Shown here: piece after piece, positions 16,885 through 26,278 of the stretch | Position numbering within the stretch: the stretch's first letter is position 1 | Layout: each line of letters starts with the position of its first letter | DNA from: Anaerorudis cellulosivorans | GTDB lineage: Bacteria > Bacteroidota > Bacteroidia > Bacteroidales > Dysgonomonadaceae | Direction: 5' to 3' | Assembly (NCBI RefSeq): GCF_025943985.1 | Contig: NZ_JAPCWE010000019.1 | Coordinates: 1 to 53,296, forward strand | Length of the DNA: 53,296 nt | The notes under the pieces: generated by a model | Database searches by the model: none | Seen by the model: only the letters and a program-made list of their open reading frames with translations | Told to the model about the DNA's origin: nothing | Position numbers and translations under genes: made by a program

Positions 16885-18231
16885 TTATTCAAGGCCGGTT
16901 TGATTATTAGACCGGCTTTTTGATTTTCCTGAGGTCTTTCGCCTTTCGACACCAGACACACCGTTTCCCTTTATTTTTGCTTCTACATTTGAAACGGAAG
17001 TTCGTTTCTGACGAGAACCATTGTTTGACTTTTTTCTTTTTTGCGACCGGGATGAAGTTGTTGACTTGCGCTCTTTTTTCGGTTGATACTCGGGCGCACT
17101 GCCAAACTCAGCAGGAACAGGAATTTTATAAATATCTTTTTGAAGGAAATTTTCAATTCTTGAAAATCGATATTGCTCCTGAGGAGAAACAAAGGTGATG
17201 GCCATACCTGAATCACCTGCACGAGCAGTACGTCCAATGCGGTGTACATAATCTTCAACATCATGCGGTACATCGAAATTAATGACCAATGATATATCGT
17301 CAATATCAATTCCGCGAGCTACAATATCGGTTGCAACCAAAATATCTATTCGCTCGTTACGAAATTCGTGCATCACTTGGTCACGTTGCGATTGATCAAG
17401 ATCGGAATGCATTTCTCCTGCCAACAACCCCTTTTTTCTTAACATCCTTGCAATTTCTTTCACTTTTGCTTTTGATCCTGCGAACAAAATGACTTTATGC
17501 GGCTTTTTATCTTTAAAAAGATGGTTAACAAGTTCAACTTTTTGTGCTTCATAACAAATATAAGCCGATTGTAAAATAGTTTCCGGGGGTCGTGCAACAG
17601 CAATGGAAATTTCTACCGGATTACGAAGAATGGTTTTTGCCAATTGGCGTATTTTCGGAGGCATGGTCGCCGAAAACATCACCGTCTGACGGTCTTTAGG
17701 CAACAATTTTTCAATTTTCATAATGTCGTCATAAAAGCCCATATCGAGCATACGATCTGCTTCGTCGAGAACAAAGTATTTTACTCCCGAAAAATCAATG
17801 TCGTACAAATTGATATGCGAAAGCAGTCTTCCGGGAGTAGCAATAACAATATCGGCGCCACTCAACAACCCTTTTTTCTGAATCTCCCATGCACTTCCGT
17901 CATTTCCTCCATACACAGCAATAGACGAAAAGGGAGTAAAATAGCCAAACCCTTCAAGTTGCTGATCTATCTGTTGAGCCAGCTCTCGCGTTGGTGCCAT
18001 AATAATGGCATTTATCTTGTTTTCATCATGCGATTCTGTATGCAAATTATTAAGCAAAGGGAGAAGATAAGCGGCGGTTTTCCCCGTACCTGTTTGGGCA
18101 CAAACAATAGCATCTCTCTTTTCAAGTATTATAGGAATTGCTTGCTCTTGAACAGGAGTGGTTTCGGTAAAATTCATTGATTCCAGACCCTTTAGTAAAG
18201 AGTCACAAAATGAAAAATCTGTAAATTGCAT
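16885..18231 (-). CDS. DEAD-box RNA helicase (RhlE-like)
   Basis: A 448-residue ATP-dependent RNA helicase. Motifs in order: Q motif FTETTPVQEQAIP, motif I AQTGTGKTAA, PTRELAQQ, GG...TPGRLL, DEAD (VLDEADRMLDMGF), SAT, and helicase C motifs including ATDIVARGIDI and HRIGRTARAG. Residues about 370-448 form a disordered basic tail rich in Lys, Arg and Ser that likely binds RNA. It resembles the RhlE group, which acts in ribosome assembly or RNA turnover and is often cold-induced. TACCTTTG at 18254-18247 is its likely -7 element. Confidence 0.93.
   Translation of the reverse strand: MQFTDFSFCDSLLKGLESMNFTETTPVQEQAIPIILEKRDAIVCAQTGTGKTAAYLLPLLNNLHTESHDENKINAIIMAPTRELAQQIDQQLEGFGYFTPFSSIAVYGGNDGSAWEIQKKGLLSGADIVIATPGRLLSHINLYDIDFSGVKYFVLDEADRMLDMGFYDDIMKIEKLLPKDRQTVMFSATMPPKIRQLAKTILRNPVEISIAVARPPETILQSAYICYEAQKVELVNHLFKDKKPHKVILFAGSKAKVKEIARMLRKKGLLAGEMHSDLDQSQRDQVMHEFRNERIDILVATDIVARGIDIDDISLVINFDVPHDVEDYVHRIGRTARAGDSGMAITFVSPQEQYRFSRIENFLQKDIYKIPVPAEFGSAPEYQPKKERKSTTSSRSQKRKKSNNGSRQKRTSVSNVEAKIKGNGVSGVERRKTSGKSKSRSNNQTGLE
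16894..16921 (+). terminator. Terminator of the oxidoreductase operon, inside the helicase 3' end
   Basis: GCCGGT (16894-16899) and ACCGGC (16911-16916) form a stem with an 11-base loop, followed by TTTTT. The whole hairpin overlaps the last codons of the convergent helicase gene, which stops at 16885. Confidence 0.75.
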
Positions 18232-18246
18232 AAATGTCTATTTATA

Positions 18247-18254
18247 CAAAGGTA
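18247..18254 (-). promoter_or_regulatory. -7 element upstream of the helicase gene
   Basis: The minus strand reads TACCTTTG, matching TAnnTTTG, 16 bases before the ATG at 18231. The short distance implies a brief leader. Confidence 0.5.
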
Positions 18255-18420
18255 CAAAATAATTTTGCGTTTTTCATGCATTCTTTCCTTCTAATGCAAC
18301 ATTCTTTTCATTTTTCAACAACGAGCAGGATTCATTCGAAAATAATTTATCGTTAGAAAAAGCGAATACTTATTTTATCTTCGAATAATCATGTGCATTT
18401 ATGAGTTGAACTTCCATTGT

Positions 18421-18464
18421 TCTTCTCTTCTCCTTCGCTTCTCCTTCGCTCTTCCTTCGCTCCA
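18421..18464 (-). repeat. 11-bp tandem array, left
   Basis: Four consecutive 11-base units on the plus strand: one degenerate TTCTTCTCTTC, then TCCTTCGCTTC, TCCTTCGCTCT and TCCTTCGCTCC. On the minus strand the unit reads like GGAGCGAAGGA. The period is not a multiple of three and no open frame covers it, so it is not a coding repeat. It lies in the 606-base gap between the helicase and tRNA-Ser. Confidence 0.8.
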
Positions 18465-18576
18465 ACCCAGGGATAACAACATCGGATTTCATGAAACCCG
18501 TGTAAAACAAACCTGCGTCTTTGCCTCATGTAGTGCGAGATGCAGAGGACTAGCCAGAACAGAATTTGCGCGACAA

Positions 18577-18642
18577 TGATACAAGGCTGATGCAAGCATG
18601 GAGCGAGGATGGTACAGCCTTGGTGCGAGGAAGGTGTGGAAT
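18577..18642 (+). repeat. 11-bp tandem array, right (diverged)
   Basis: Six consecutive 11-base units on the plus strand: TGATACAAGGC, TGATGCAAGCA, TGGAGCGAGGA, TGGTACAGCCT, TGGTGCGAGGA and AGGTGTGGAAT. The shared core GCGAGGA matches the GCGAAGGA core of the left array read on the opposite strand, so the two arrays face each other across about 112 bases. The stretch after it (18643-18817) holds two small hairpins and a repeated AATTCGCAC but no gene that I recognise. Confidence 0.65.
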
Positions 18643-18664
18643 GGGTTGTCTTGTCCTAAAATAC

Positions 18665-18704
18665 GTTTACAGTAAAGGTAAACAAAAACAGGACGATACC
18701 TGTT
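18665..18704 (+). other. Two short hairpins, unassigned
   Basis: GTTTAC/GTAAAC (18665-18683, 7-base loop) and AACAGG/CCTGTT (18687-18704, 6-base loop) follow each other closely. No T run follows, so these are not a terminator. They may be part of an untranslated RNA or leader, but nothing establishes transcription. Confidence 0.35.
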
Positions 18705-18817
18705 AAAACTTACCGGGAAATTCGCACGTCTAATTTAAACATAGCAATTCGCACTTGTTGGTTGACTCTGCAAGATTGAATTTACAAAAAGAAATTTTCC
18801 CATTTCAAAAAAAATTG

Positions 18818-18825
18818 TACCTTTG
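18818..18825 (+). promoter_or_regulatory. -7 element of tRNA-Ser
   Basis: TACCTTTG matches TAnnTTTG, 12 bases before the first base of the tRNA. No clear TTG is seen at the -33 position. Confidence 0.6.
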
Positions 18826-18837
18826 CACACGTTTTAA

Positions 18838-18924
<87 letters not shown>

Positions 18925-18947
18925 GTGAAAGTAAATTTAAAAGGTCT

Positions 18948-18987
18948 AAAAAAGTCCTGTAAAACCAAGATTTTACAGGACTTTTTT
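18948..18987. terminator. Bidirectional terminator between tRNA-Ser and nrdJ
   Basis: AAAAAAGTCCTGTAAAA, a 6-base loop, and TTTTACAGGACTTTTTT form a perfect stem. It lies between convergent units, so it can end both the tRNA-Ser and the ribonucleotide reductase transcripts. Confidence 0.92.
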
Positions 18988-19006
18988 TAACCCCTCTAAA
19001 TGATAG

Positions 19007-21544
19007 CTATCCACATTTGGAAGCACCACAGTTACGACATTTTAGGCATCCTTCCTGATAAATTAATGTTTCCTGACCACAAACCGGACATTTTTGCCCA
19101 TTTGCTTCCGTATCGTTTGGAAGATACTTCTTTAGCGCACGTTCTACTCCGCTTTTCCATGTATTGATGGTTTTGCTGTCGAGTTCCAAGCCGGAAACCA
19201 ATTTTATTACCTGATCGATGGGCATGCCATAACGCAGCACACCGGAAATGAGTTTAGCATAATTCCAGAATTCAGGATTAAATTTACTATCCAATCCTTC
19301 CACAGTAACCTTATAACCCCTCCGATTTTTATATTGAAAATCATAATGTTTCCTTCCGTCGCTATCGTATGCTTTTATAATTTTTCCGCCGGTAACATTT
19401 TTTGGCAACAAAATACCTTCATCCTCATCATTGATACCGGTAAAGATTTCGTATGGCCTCCCATTAAGCAAACCGATAAAAGCAATCCACTTTTCTTTGT
19501 TGTTTTGAAAACGGATCACATCAGCCTCCAACTCAGTAGGACGATGAGTAACGATTTGAGGCAATTCGTAACAATCTTCCTTTTTGCCTTTATTATCATC
19601 ATTCGAAACCAAAACTCCGGCACGTGAACCTTCACGATAAACCGTACACCCCTTACAGCCGCTTTTCCAAGCCTCCATATACAATTCGCCCACAAGCTCT
19701 TCTGTCACATCGGCAGGCAGGTTGATAGTAACACTGATGGAATGATCCACCCATTTTTGTACACGCCCTTGCATGCGAACCTTTTGCAGCCAATCTACAT
19801 CTTTTGAAGTTGCTTTATAATAAGGGGATTTGGCCACCAAATCGTTAATTTCTTCGTTACTATAAATTTTAGTAGTAGGGTAACCGTTTGCTTCCATCCA
19901 AGTAACGAATTTGTGATGAAACACAACATATTCTTCCCATGAATCGCCGTTTTCGTCGACAAAGTCCACATGAGCTTCTGCATCACCGGGATTTACTTTG
20001 CGACGACGTTTGTATACAGGCATAAACACCGGTTCGATACCCGAAGTGGTCTGCGACATTAAACTGGTTGTTCCGGTTGGAGCAATGGTGAGGCAGGCAA
20101 TATTTCTTCTACCATATTTTACCATATCTTCATACAAATGGGGATCGGCATTTTTTAAACGTTTAATAAAAGGATTGTTTTTTTCTCTTTCCGGATCATA
20201 TAACTCAAAAGCCCCTCTTTCTTTTGCCATTTCAACAGATGATGCATAAGCATTCAAAGCCAAAGCTTTATGCACTTTTTCGGAAAAATCGGTAGCTTCT
20301 TCCGTACCATAACGCAAGCCAAGGGCAGCAAGCATATCACCTTCGGCAGTAGTACCTACGCCTGTACGACGTCCTTGCAATGTTTTTTTGCGTATTTTTT
20401 CCCACAAGCGGCGTTCTGTGCTCTTTATTTCTTCCGACTCAGGATCATTATCGATCTTTTCTAAAATCATATCGATTTTTTCAGCCTCCAGATCAATAAT
20501 ATCATCCATAATCCGTTGAGCCAATCTGGCATGTTTGGCAAAAAGATCAAAATCGAAATAAGCCTCTCCTTTAAAAGGATTCACCACGTATGAATAAAGA
20601 TTGATTGCCAACAAACGACAACTGTCATAAGAGCACAAAGGGATTTCTCCGCACGGATTCGTAGACACGGTCCTAAATCCCAAATCGGCGTAACTATCAG
20701 CTACCGATTCACGAAGAATGGTATCCCAAAAAAGGACGCCCGGCTCTGCCGATTTCCATGCATTATGAATTATTTTATGCCATAAATCACGAGCTTTAAT
20801 TTGTTTCGAATACTTCGGATGAGCCGAATCAATGGGATATTTTTGCTCATACATCTCATCATTTGCAACAGCACGCATAAATTCATCGTCGATTTTCACC
20901 GATATATTCGCTCCGGTAACCTTGCCTTGTTCCATTTTTGCATCAATAAAATCTTCTGCATCGGGATGTTTTATGGAAACACTAAGCATCAAGGCCCCAC
21001 GACGCCCATCCTGTGCTACTTCACGGGTAGAGTTCGAATACCGTTCCATAAAAGGAACAAGTCCGGTTGAAGTTAAAGCCGAATTCTTGACGGGAGAACC
21101 CTTAGGGCGGATATGCGAAAGGTCGTGCCCAACACCACCCCGGCGTTTCATGAGCTGCACCTGCTCTTCATCGATACGGATAATTGCCCCATAAGAATCG
21201 GCCATACCTTCGATTCCGATTACGAAACAATTTGAAAGAGACGCAATTTGATAATCATTTCCGATTCCGGTCATTGGGCTTCCTTGAGGAATTATATATC
21301 TGAAATGATCAAAAAGATCAAATAATTCATTCTCACTTAAAGGATTAGAATATTTCTTCTCAATCCTTGCTATTTCTTTTGCTAACCGCCAATGCATATC
21401 CTCGGGCGATTTTTCATATATTTTCCCTTCACTATCTTTCAGGGCATATTTGTTTACCCAAACTTTTGCAGCCAATTCGTCGCCTTTAAAATAATCCAAA
21501 GCGGAATTGTAGGCTTCATCGAAGGTATAAATTTTATTTCCCAT
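19007..21544 (-). CDS. nrdJ: Adenosylcobalamin-dependent ribonucleotide reductase (class II)
   Basis: An 845-residue enzyme that makes deoxyribonucleotides from ribonucleoside diphosphates using B12, independent of oxygen. It has GIEGMADSYGAIIRIDEEQVQLMKRRGGVGHDLSHIRPKGSPV, FWDTILRESV, the active-site STNPCGEIPLCSYDSC, CLTIAPTGTTSLMSQTTSGIEPVF, and a C-terminal CPVCGQETL...CLKCRNCGASKCG (last 25 residues) whose cysteines should form a metal site and/or re-reduce the active site. Length is usual for the Bacteroidota form. I see no B12 riboswitch in the 489-base gap that separates it from speA. Confidence 0.95.
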   Translation of the reverse strand: MGNKIYTFDEAYNSALDYFKGDELAAKVWVNKYALKDSEGKIYEKSPEDMHWRLAKEIARIEKKYSNPLSENELFDLFDHFRYIIPQGSPMTGIGNDYQIASLSNCFVIGIEGMADSYGAIIRIDEEQVQLMKRRGGVGHDLSHIRPKGSPVKNSALTSTGLVPFMERYSNSTREVAQDGRRGALMLSVSIKHPDAEDFIDAKMEQGKVTGANISVKIDDEFMRAVANDEMYEQKYPIDSAHPKYSKQIKARDLWHKIIHNAWKSAEPGVLFWDTILRESVADSYADLGFRTVSTNPCGEIPLCSYDSCRLLAINLYSYVVNPFKGEAYFDFDLFAKHARLAQRIMDDIIDLEAEKIDMILEKIDNDPESEEIKSTERRLWEKIRKKTLQGRRTGVGTTAEGDMLAALGLRYGTEEATDFSEKVHKALALNAYASSVEMAKERGAFELYDPEREKNNPFIKRLKNADPHLYEDMVKYGRRNIACLTIAPTGTTSLMSQTTSGIEPVFMPVYKRRRKVNPGDAEAHVDFVDENGDSWEEYVVFHHKFVTWMEANGYPTTKIYSNEEINDLVAKSPYYKATSKDVDWLQKVRMQGRVQKWVDHSISVTINLPADVTEELVGELYMEAWKSGCKGCTVYREGSRAGVLVSNDDNKGKKEDCYELPQIVTHRPTELEADVIRFQNNKEKWIAFIGLLNGRPYEIFTGINDEDEGILLPKNVTGGKIIKAYDSDGRKHYDFQYKNRRGYKVTVEGLDSKFNPEFWNYAKLISGVLRYGMPIDQVIKLVSGLELDSKTINTWKSGVERALKKYLPNDTEANGQKCPVCGQETLIYQEGCLKCRNCGASKCG

Positions 21545-21624
21545 TTTTAAGTTATTATTTATATTGTAATGAATAAGGTTGTTCTCTTTCAGGTTAATTA
21601 TGTTCTTTTTCTTCCATTTCTCTA

Positions 21625-21632
21625 CAAAGTTA
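21625..21632 (-). promoter_or_regulatory. -7 element upstream of nrdJ
   Basis: The minus strand reads TAACTTTG, matching TAnnTTTG, 81 bases before the ATG at 21544. The rest of the gap (21545-22033) is AT rich; I see only a small CGGTC/GACCG hairpin near 21780 and no gene. Confidence 0.45.
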
Positions 21633-21975
21633 TGAATAATTCGGGAACAATTATCTCTTTTTCGAAAAAATATTTTTCACAAAATTTCCAGATAAAATTT
21701 TTATATATTTGTTTTTCAACTAGTTATATTTTATGCAAAACAAGAAAGTTATCCAATTTTGGAAATAGCACAAACATGCGGTCATCACGACCGATAAATT
21801 ATGTGGAAATATTTTCATCTCACTCTTTACCGGCATAACTAGTATGGTTGATGCACGTAAATTTTTGTTTTACCTGCTATTTTGGTTGAATACTTACAAA
21901 AAAACGAATAGATAATTAAAAAGTTGTTGCTTGTTTTTTTCCGTGATTTTCAATCCATAAGACAAAAATAATGTG

Positions 21976-21983
21976 TATTTTTG
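21976..21983 (+). promoter_or_regulatory. -7 element of speA
   Basis: TATTTTTG matches TAnnTTTG. Transcription would start near 21990, which rules out the in-frame ATG at 21971 and supports the start at 22034. Confidence 0.55.
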
Positions 21984-22033
21984 CATCTAATTTGCTATAC
22001 ATATTTATATTATTCATAAAGTGTTCCGTTATA

Positions 22034-23932
22034 ATGAGAAAATGGAGAATAGAAGATTCTGAAGAACTATATAACATCAATGGTTGGGGTAACGATTATT
22101 TTTCGATCAATGAAAAAGGCCATGTACAGGTAACTCCAAATAAAAGAAATGGTAACAATATAGACCTTAATGATTTGATGCGGGAACTCTATTTACGTGA
22201 TGTATCATTTCCCGTGTTGGTGCGTTTTCCTGAAATTTTGGATGATCGAATCGAAAAAATATCCAACAGCTTTAAAATTGCGTCAGAAGAATACGAATAT
22301 AAAGGACAGAATTATCTTATTTATCCTATTAAAGTAAATCAAATGCGTCAGGTGGTTGAAGAAATCGTCACCTGCGGCAAGCGGTTCAATATCGGACTGG
22401 AAGCAGGGTCTAAACCCGAGCTTCATGCCGTATTGGCTATTAATGTCGATAACGATTCCCTTATCATTTGCAACGGATATAAAGACGAGAGCTACATTGA
22501 GTTGGCATTGCTGGCTCAAAAAATGGGGAAAAAAGTGTTTATTGTAGTTGAAAAACTCAATGAACTCGATCTCATTGTAGAAATATCCAAACGCCTGAAA
22601 GTAAAGCCCAATATCGGAATCCGTATAAAATTAGCAAGTTCGGGAAGTGGGAAGTGGGAAGAATCGGGCGGAGATGTTAGCAAATTCGGACTGAATTCAA
22701 GTGAAGTACTCGAAGCCATCGAAATACTCAAAAAACATAAAATGACCGAATGTCTGCACTTAATTCATTTTCATATCGGTAGCCAAATAACCAAAATAAG
22801 ACGTATAAAAACGGCTCTTCGAGAAGCTGCCCAATTTTATGTGCAACTGCACAATATGGGCATCCATGTCGAATTTGTGGATGTGGGTGGCGGTTTGGGC
22901 GTAGATTACGATGGCACACGATCGTCATACACCGAAAACAGCATCAATTATTCTATTCAAGAATACGTAAATGACTTGGTTTTTTCTTTTGTAGACGTAG
23001 CCAACAAAAATAACATTCCCCATCCCAATATCATTACCGAATCGGGACGTGCATTGACAGCCCACCACTCAGTCCTCATTTTTGAAGTGCTCGAAACAGC
23101 CACACTTCCTCAATGGGACGAAGAAAAAGAGATTCAACAAGACGATCACGAATTGGTGAAAGAGCTCTACTCCATCTGGGATACGCTTACCCCCCCACGC
23201 ATGCTTGAAGCATGGCACGATGCTCAACAAATTCGTGAAGAGTCGCTCGATCTGTTTAGCTTGGGATTACTCGATTTGAAAACCCGCGCTCAAGTGGAAG
23301 AACTCTATTTTTCTATAGCTCGCGAAATCAACCTCTCCATCAACCGCAGCAAACACGCTCCCGAAGAACTTAGGCAACTTTCGAGTTTGTTGCCCGACAA
23401 GTATTTCTGTAACTTTTCCTTATTTCAATCTTTACCTGATTCATGGGCAATCGACCAAATTTTCCCCATTATCCCTATTCATCGACTGGACGAAAAACCG
23501 GACAAAATAGCTACATTACAAGATATTACTTGTGATTCTGATGGTAAAATTGCAAATTTTGCCTCTCAAGATGGTTTCCATTCCTCCTATTTACCCGTCC
23601 ACTCGTTAAAAAAAGACGAACCGTATTATCTCGGTGTATTTTTGGTCGGAGCATATCAAGAAATTCTTGGTGATCTCCATAACTTGTTTGGTGATACTAA
23701 TGTCGTGCATGTTCTTACAGATGAAAGCGGATATAAAATTGATCAAGTAATTGATGGTGAAACTGTAGCCGAAGTACTGGATTATGTTCAATATAATCCA
23801 AAAAAACTTGTCCGAACGGTTGAAACGTGGGTAATGAGCTCAGTGAAACAAGGAAAAATATCGGTAGAAGAAGGAAAAGAATTTTTATCGACCTATCGTT
23901 CCGGGCTATATGGATATACCTATCTTGAATAA
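22034..23932 (+). CDS. speA: Biosynthetic arginine decarboxylase
   Basis: A PLP-dependent enzyme of 632 residues that converts arginine to agmatine, the first step of polyamine synthesis in many Bacteroidota. The PLP lysine is expected at Lys100 in YLIYPIKVNQ; LIHFHIGSQI, DVGGGLGVDYDG and TESGRALTAHHSVL are the conserved barrel motifs, and the C-terminal GAYQEILGDLHNLFGDTN is typical. ATG 22034 (MRKWRIEDSEEL) is chosen because the upstream extension to 21971 would begin inside the promoter. It stands alone and ends in a bidirectional terminator. Confidence 0.95.
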   Translation: MRKWRIEDSEELYNINGWGNDYFSINEKGHVQVTPNKRNGNNIDLNDLMRELYLRDVSFPVLVRFPEILDDRIEKISNSFKIASEEYEYKGQNYLIYPIKVNQMRQVVEEIVTCGKRFNIGLEAGSKPELHAVLAINVDNDSLIICNGYKDESYIELALLAQKMGKKVFIVVEKLNELDLIVEISKRLKVKPNIGIRIKLASSGSGKWEESGGDVSKFGLNSSEVLEAIEILKKHKMTECLHLIHFHIGSQITKIRRIKTALREAAQFYVQLHNMGIHVEFVDVGGGLGVDYDGTRSSYTENSINYSIQEYVNDLVFSFVDVANKNNIPHPNIITESGRALTAHHSVLIFEVLETATLPQWDEEKEIQQDDHELVKELYSIWDTLTPPRMLEAWHDAQQIREESLDLFSLGLLDLKTRAQVEELYFSIAREINLSINRSKHAPEELRQLSSLLPDKYFCNFSLFQSLPDSWAIDQIFPIIPIHRLDEKPDKIATLQDITCDSDGKIANFASQDGFHSSYLPVHSLKKDEPYYLGVFLVGAYQEILGDLHNLFGDTNVVHVLTDESGYKIDQVIDGETVAEVLDYVQYNPKKLVRTVETWVMSSVKQGKISVEEGKEFLSTYRSGLYGYTYLE

Positions 23933-24031
23933 GAGTAAACCGATTCTTCTATCAATTTTTGAGCCTATGTTGTAATTATCGATTTTATAATTGTCAAAAA
24001 CTGCATTTCGGAGTGAACGCAGTAGTTTAAT

Positions 24032-24063
24032 AAAAAAGGTGGAAAAAATTTTCCACCTTTTTT
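24032..24063. terminator. Bidirectional terminator between speA and exuT
   Basis: AAAAAAGGTGGAAAA and TTTTCCACCTTTTTT form a near-perfect stem with a very short AT loop. It separates two convergent genes and has A and T runs on the two sides. Confidence 0.9.
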
Positions 24064-24088
24064 ATTTTTTACTCCTATTTTTAATTGA

Positions 24089-25537
24089 TTACATCTCTCT
24101 AATCAATTCATACTTGGGCACCAGTGCTTTCATTATAATCCAACCGATAAGATAAGCGAATGCACAAATACAAAAGATAATAAAATATCCGGCATTTATA
24201 CCTTCAAATCCCAAAAACCTCAAATTGGTGGCGATAGAATAATCAAACAACATACCTGAACCCTTATTTATCAGAAAGGAACCAACTCCCCCGGCCATTC
24301 CACCAATACCTGTAATGGTAGCCACCGCATATTTGGGGAACATATCACCCACTGTCGAAAAAATATTGGCCGACCACGCCTGATGTGCAGCTCCGGCAAT
24401 ACCGATAATTACGACCGGCAACCAAACCGAGATATGTCCAAGGGGTTGCGCAAACAGTACAAGCAATGGAAAAAAAGCAAAAATAAGCATGGCTTTCATA
24501 CGCCCGGCATACGGATTCATTTTCTTTTTATCTACAAAATAAGTGGGCAACCAACCCCCGATAATCGATAACATAGTGATCAGATAAACCAAAAAAATAT
24601 GCGGTGCGGCTTCGGTAGAATCCAGCCCATAAACTGCACTTAAATAGGCAGGAACCCAAAATAATAAAAACCACCAAACACCATCGGTCATGAATTTTCC
24701 AACAGCAAAAGCCCATGTCTGCCTATGTCGAAAAGCTTGTTTGAAAGAAGCTTTTTTACCGGTATCTTTTTGCGTATCGGCACCTTCTTCGCTATCGTCC
24801 TGTAAAATATAAGCCAATTCAGTCGGATTTACTCTTTTGTTCTTTTCAGGTTTCTCATAAACGAACACCCATACGCCCATCCACAAAAAACCGAGTGCCC
24901 CGATAACGATAAAGGCCATTTCCCATCCCCAAGCCTTAGCAATAAACGGAATAGTAACCGGTGCCAACAAAGCACCAATTGTAGCACCCGAATTAAAAAT
25001 ACTGGTAGAAAAAGCGCGATCTTTTTTAGGAAAATACTCGGCTGTAGCTTTAATTGCGGCCGGGAAATTGCCTGCTTCTCCCACAGCCAAAATTAATCGG
25101 GCAAAAACAAACAAAGAAACACTCACTGTGACTACTTTGGAAACATCACTTACAGCTGCTATGGCATTTAATGCCCCTTCGAAACTAAGTGTCCATTCCC
25201 CGGCAACAATACCTGCAGTAGCTATCCCGCAAAAGGCATGGAGCACGGCGCCAAACGACCAAATGCCGATTGACCATAAGTATCCCTTTTTTGTATCCAG
25301 CCAATCGATAAATTTACCAGCAAACAGCAGAGCAACTGCATAAAAAATCGAAAATAGACCGGTAATTGTTCCATAATCATTGTTTGTCCAATGAAATTCC
25401 GGTGCAATAAAATCACTCCATGTTAATGAAAGTACCTGTCGATCCAAATAATTGATCGCAGTAGCAAAGAATAACATGGATGTTATTACCCAACGGTAAT
25501 TGGTCATTTTAACCTTTCCTTCTTGCAAATTATTCAT
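24089..25537 (-). CDS. exuT: MFS hexuronate transporter (ExuT-like)
   Basis: A protein of 482 residues with about twelve membrane helices, of the ACS family of the major facilitator superfamily. The N-terminal ITSMLFFATAINYLDRQVLSLTW, the first-loop SIFYAVALLFAGKFIDWLDTKKGYLWSI and AVGEAGNFPAAIKATAEYFPKKDRAFSTSIFNSGATIGALLAPV match hexuronate permeases. It probably imports galacturonate or glucuronate by proton symport. It is last in the kduI-kduD-DUF4861-kdgK-eda-exuT operon, which supports hexuronate as substrate. Glycerol-phosphate or other organic anions are less likely. Confidence 0.85.
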   Translation of the reverse strand: MNNLQEGKVKMTNYRWVITSMLFFATAINYLDRQVLSLTWSDFIAPEFHWTNNDYGTITGLFSIFYAVALLFAGKFIDWLDTKKGYLWSIGIWSFGAVLHAFCGIATAGIVAGEWTLSFEGALNAIAAVSDVSKVVTVSVSLFVFARLILAVGEAGNFPAAIKATAEYFPKKDRAFSTSIFNSGATIGALLAPVTIPFIAKAWGWEMAFIVIGALGFLWMGVWVFVYEKPEKNKRVNPTELAYILQDDSEEGADTQKDTGKKASFKQAFRHRQTWAFAVGKFMTDGVWWFLLFWVPAYLSAVYGLDSTEAAPHIFLVYLITMLSIIGGWLPTYFVDKKKMNPYAGRMKAMLIFAFFPLLVLFAQPLGHISVWLPVVIIGIAGAAHQAWSANIFSTVGDMFPKYAVATITGIGGMAGGVGSFLINKGSGMLFDYSIATNLRFLGFEGINAGYFIIFCICAFAYLIGWIIMKALVPKYELIREM

Positions 25538-25563
25538 GATTTTTGAGATTGATAATTGATTTA

Positions 25564-26238
25564 TTAGGGTTGTTTAGTGTTCTTAATGATAGTAAGACAG
25601 TCTTTGCATAAATTGGCAATAAATTTCCAATCCCGATTCTTTATCACTTCTTTTGGAAATAAATTAGAACCCATACCTACACAAGCGACACCTGCTTTAA
25701 ACCATGCTGATAGATTTTCTTCCGTAGGTTCAACACCTCCGGTAACCATAATTTTCGACCACGGCATTGGACCTTTGATGTTTTTTACGAAAGAAGGACC
25801 GCCCACATTCCCTGCAGGAAAGATTTTTACGATTTCGGCTCCCATTTCCTGAGCAAAACCGATTTCTGTAGTTGTGGCACATCCCGGTGAATAGGCAATT
25901 TGGCGGCGATTGCAAACCTTGAATATATCGGGATTTAACAATGGCCCAACAACAAAGTTTGCACCCAACTGAATATACAAAGCAGCAGTAGGGGCATCTA
26001 TAACAGAGCCGACACCCAACACCATTTCAGGACATTCTTTTTCTGCCCATTTAATAAGCTCCGAGAAGACCTCGTGCGCAAAATCGCCCCTATTAGTGAA
26101 CTCGAAAACACGAACGCCCCCTTCATAACAAGCCTTAACCACTTGTTTCGCGGTTTCGACATCGGAATGATAAAATACAGGGACAAGTCCTGTATCCATC
26201 ATCGTACGATATACCTCTACTCTTGAAAATCTTGCCAT
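25564..26238 (-). CDS. eda: 2-dehydro-3-deoxyphosphogluconate aldolase
   Basis: A 224-residue class I aldolase that splits KDPG into pyruvate and glyceraldehyde-3-phosphate. The Schiff-base lysine is expected at Lys138 in [13 protein letters not shown], the catalytic Glu46 sits in FEFTNRG, and GVGSV and [14 protein letters not shown] are family marks. The protein may also act on 4-hydroxy-2-oxoglutarate. It lies between kdgK (40 bases upstream) and exuT (26 bases downstream), finishing the hexuronate pathway. Confidence 0.95.
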   Translation of the reverse strand: MARFSRVEVYRTMMDTGLVPVFYHSDVETAKQVVKACYEGGVRVFEFTNRGDFAHEVFSELIKWAEKECPEMVLGVGSVIDAPTAALYIQLGANFVVGPLLNPDIFKVCNRRQIAYSPGCATTTEIGFAQEMGAEIVKIFPAGNVGGPSFVKNIKGPMPWSKIMVTGGVEPTEENLSAWFKAGVACVGMGSNLFPKEVIKNRDWKFIANLCKDCLTIIKNTKQP

Positions 26239-26278
26239 TATTTTACTTATTATTTTTCGATTAGTCGATAATTTTCAT

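Noticed and set aside
18421-18642. CRISPR array
   Set aside because: Units are 11 bases and directly abut with no spacers, and no cas genes are present.
21971-22033. Extended N terminus of arginine decarboxylase
   Set aside because: The ATG at 21971 lies upstream of the TATTTTTG -7 element at 21976-21983, so it would not be in the transcript, and the extra residues do not match the family.
21545-22033. Cobalamin riboswitch before nrdJ
   Set aside because: I looked for the B12-box and a long structured leader and saw only AT-rich sequence.
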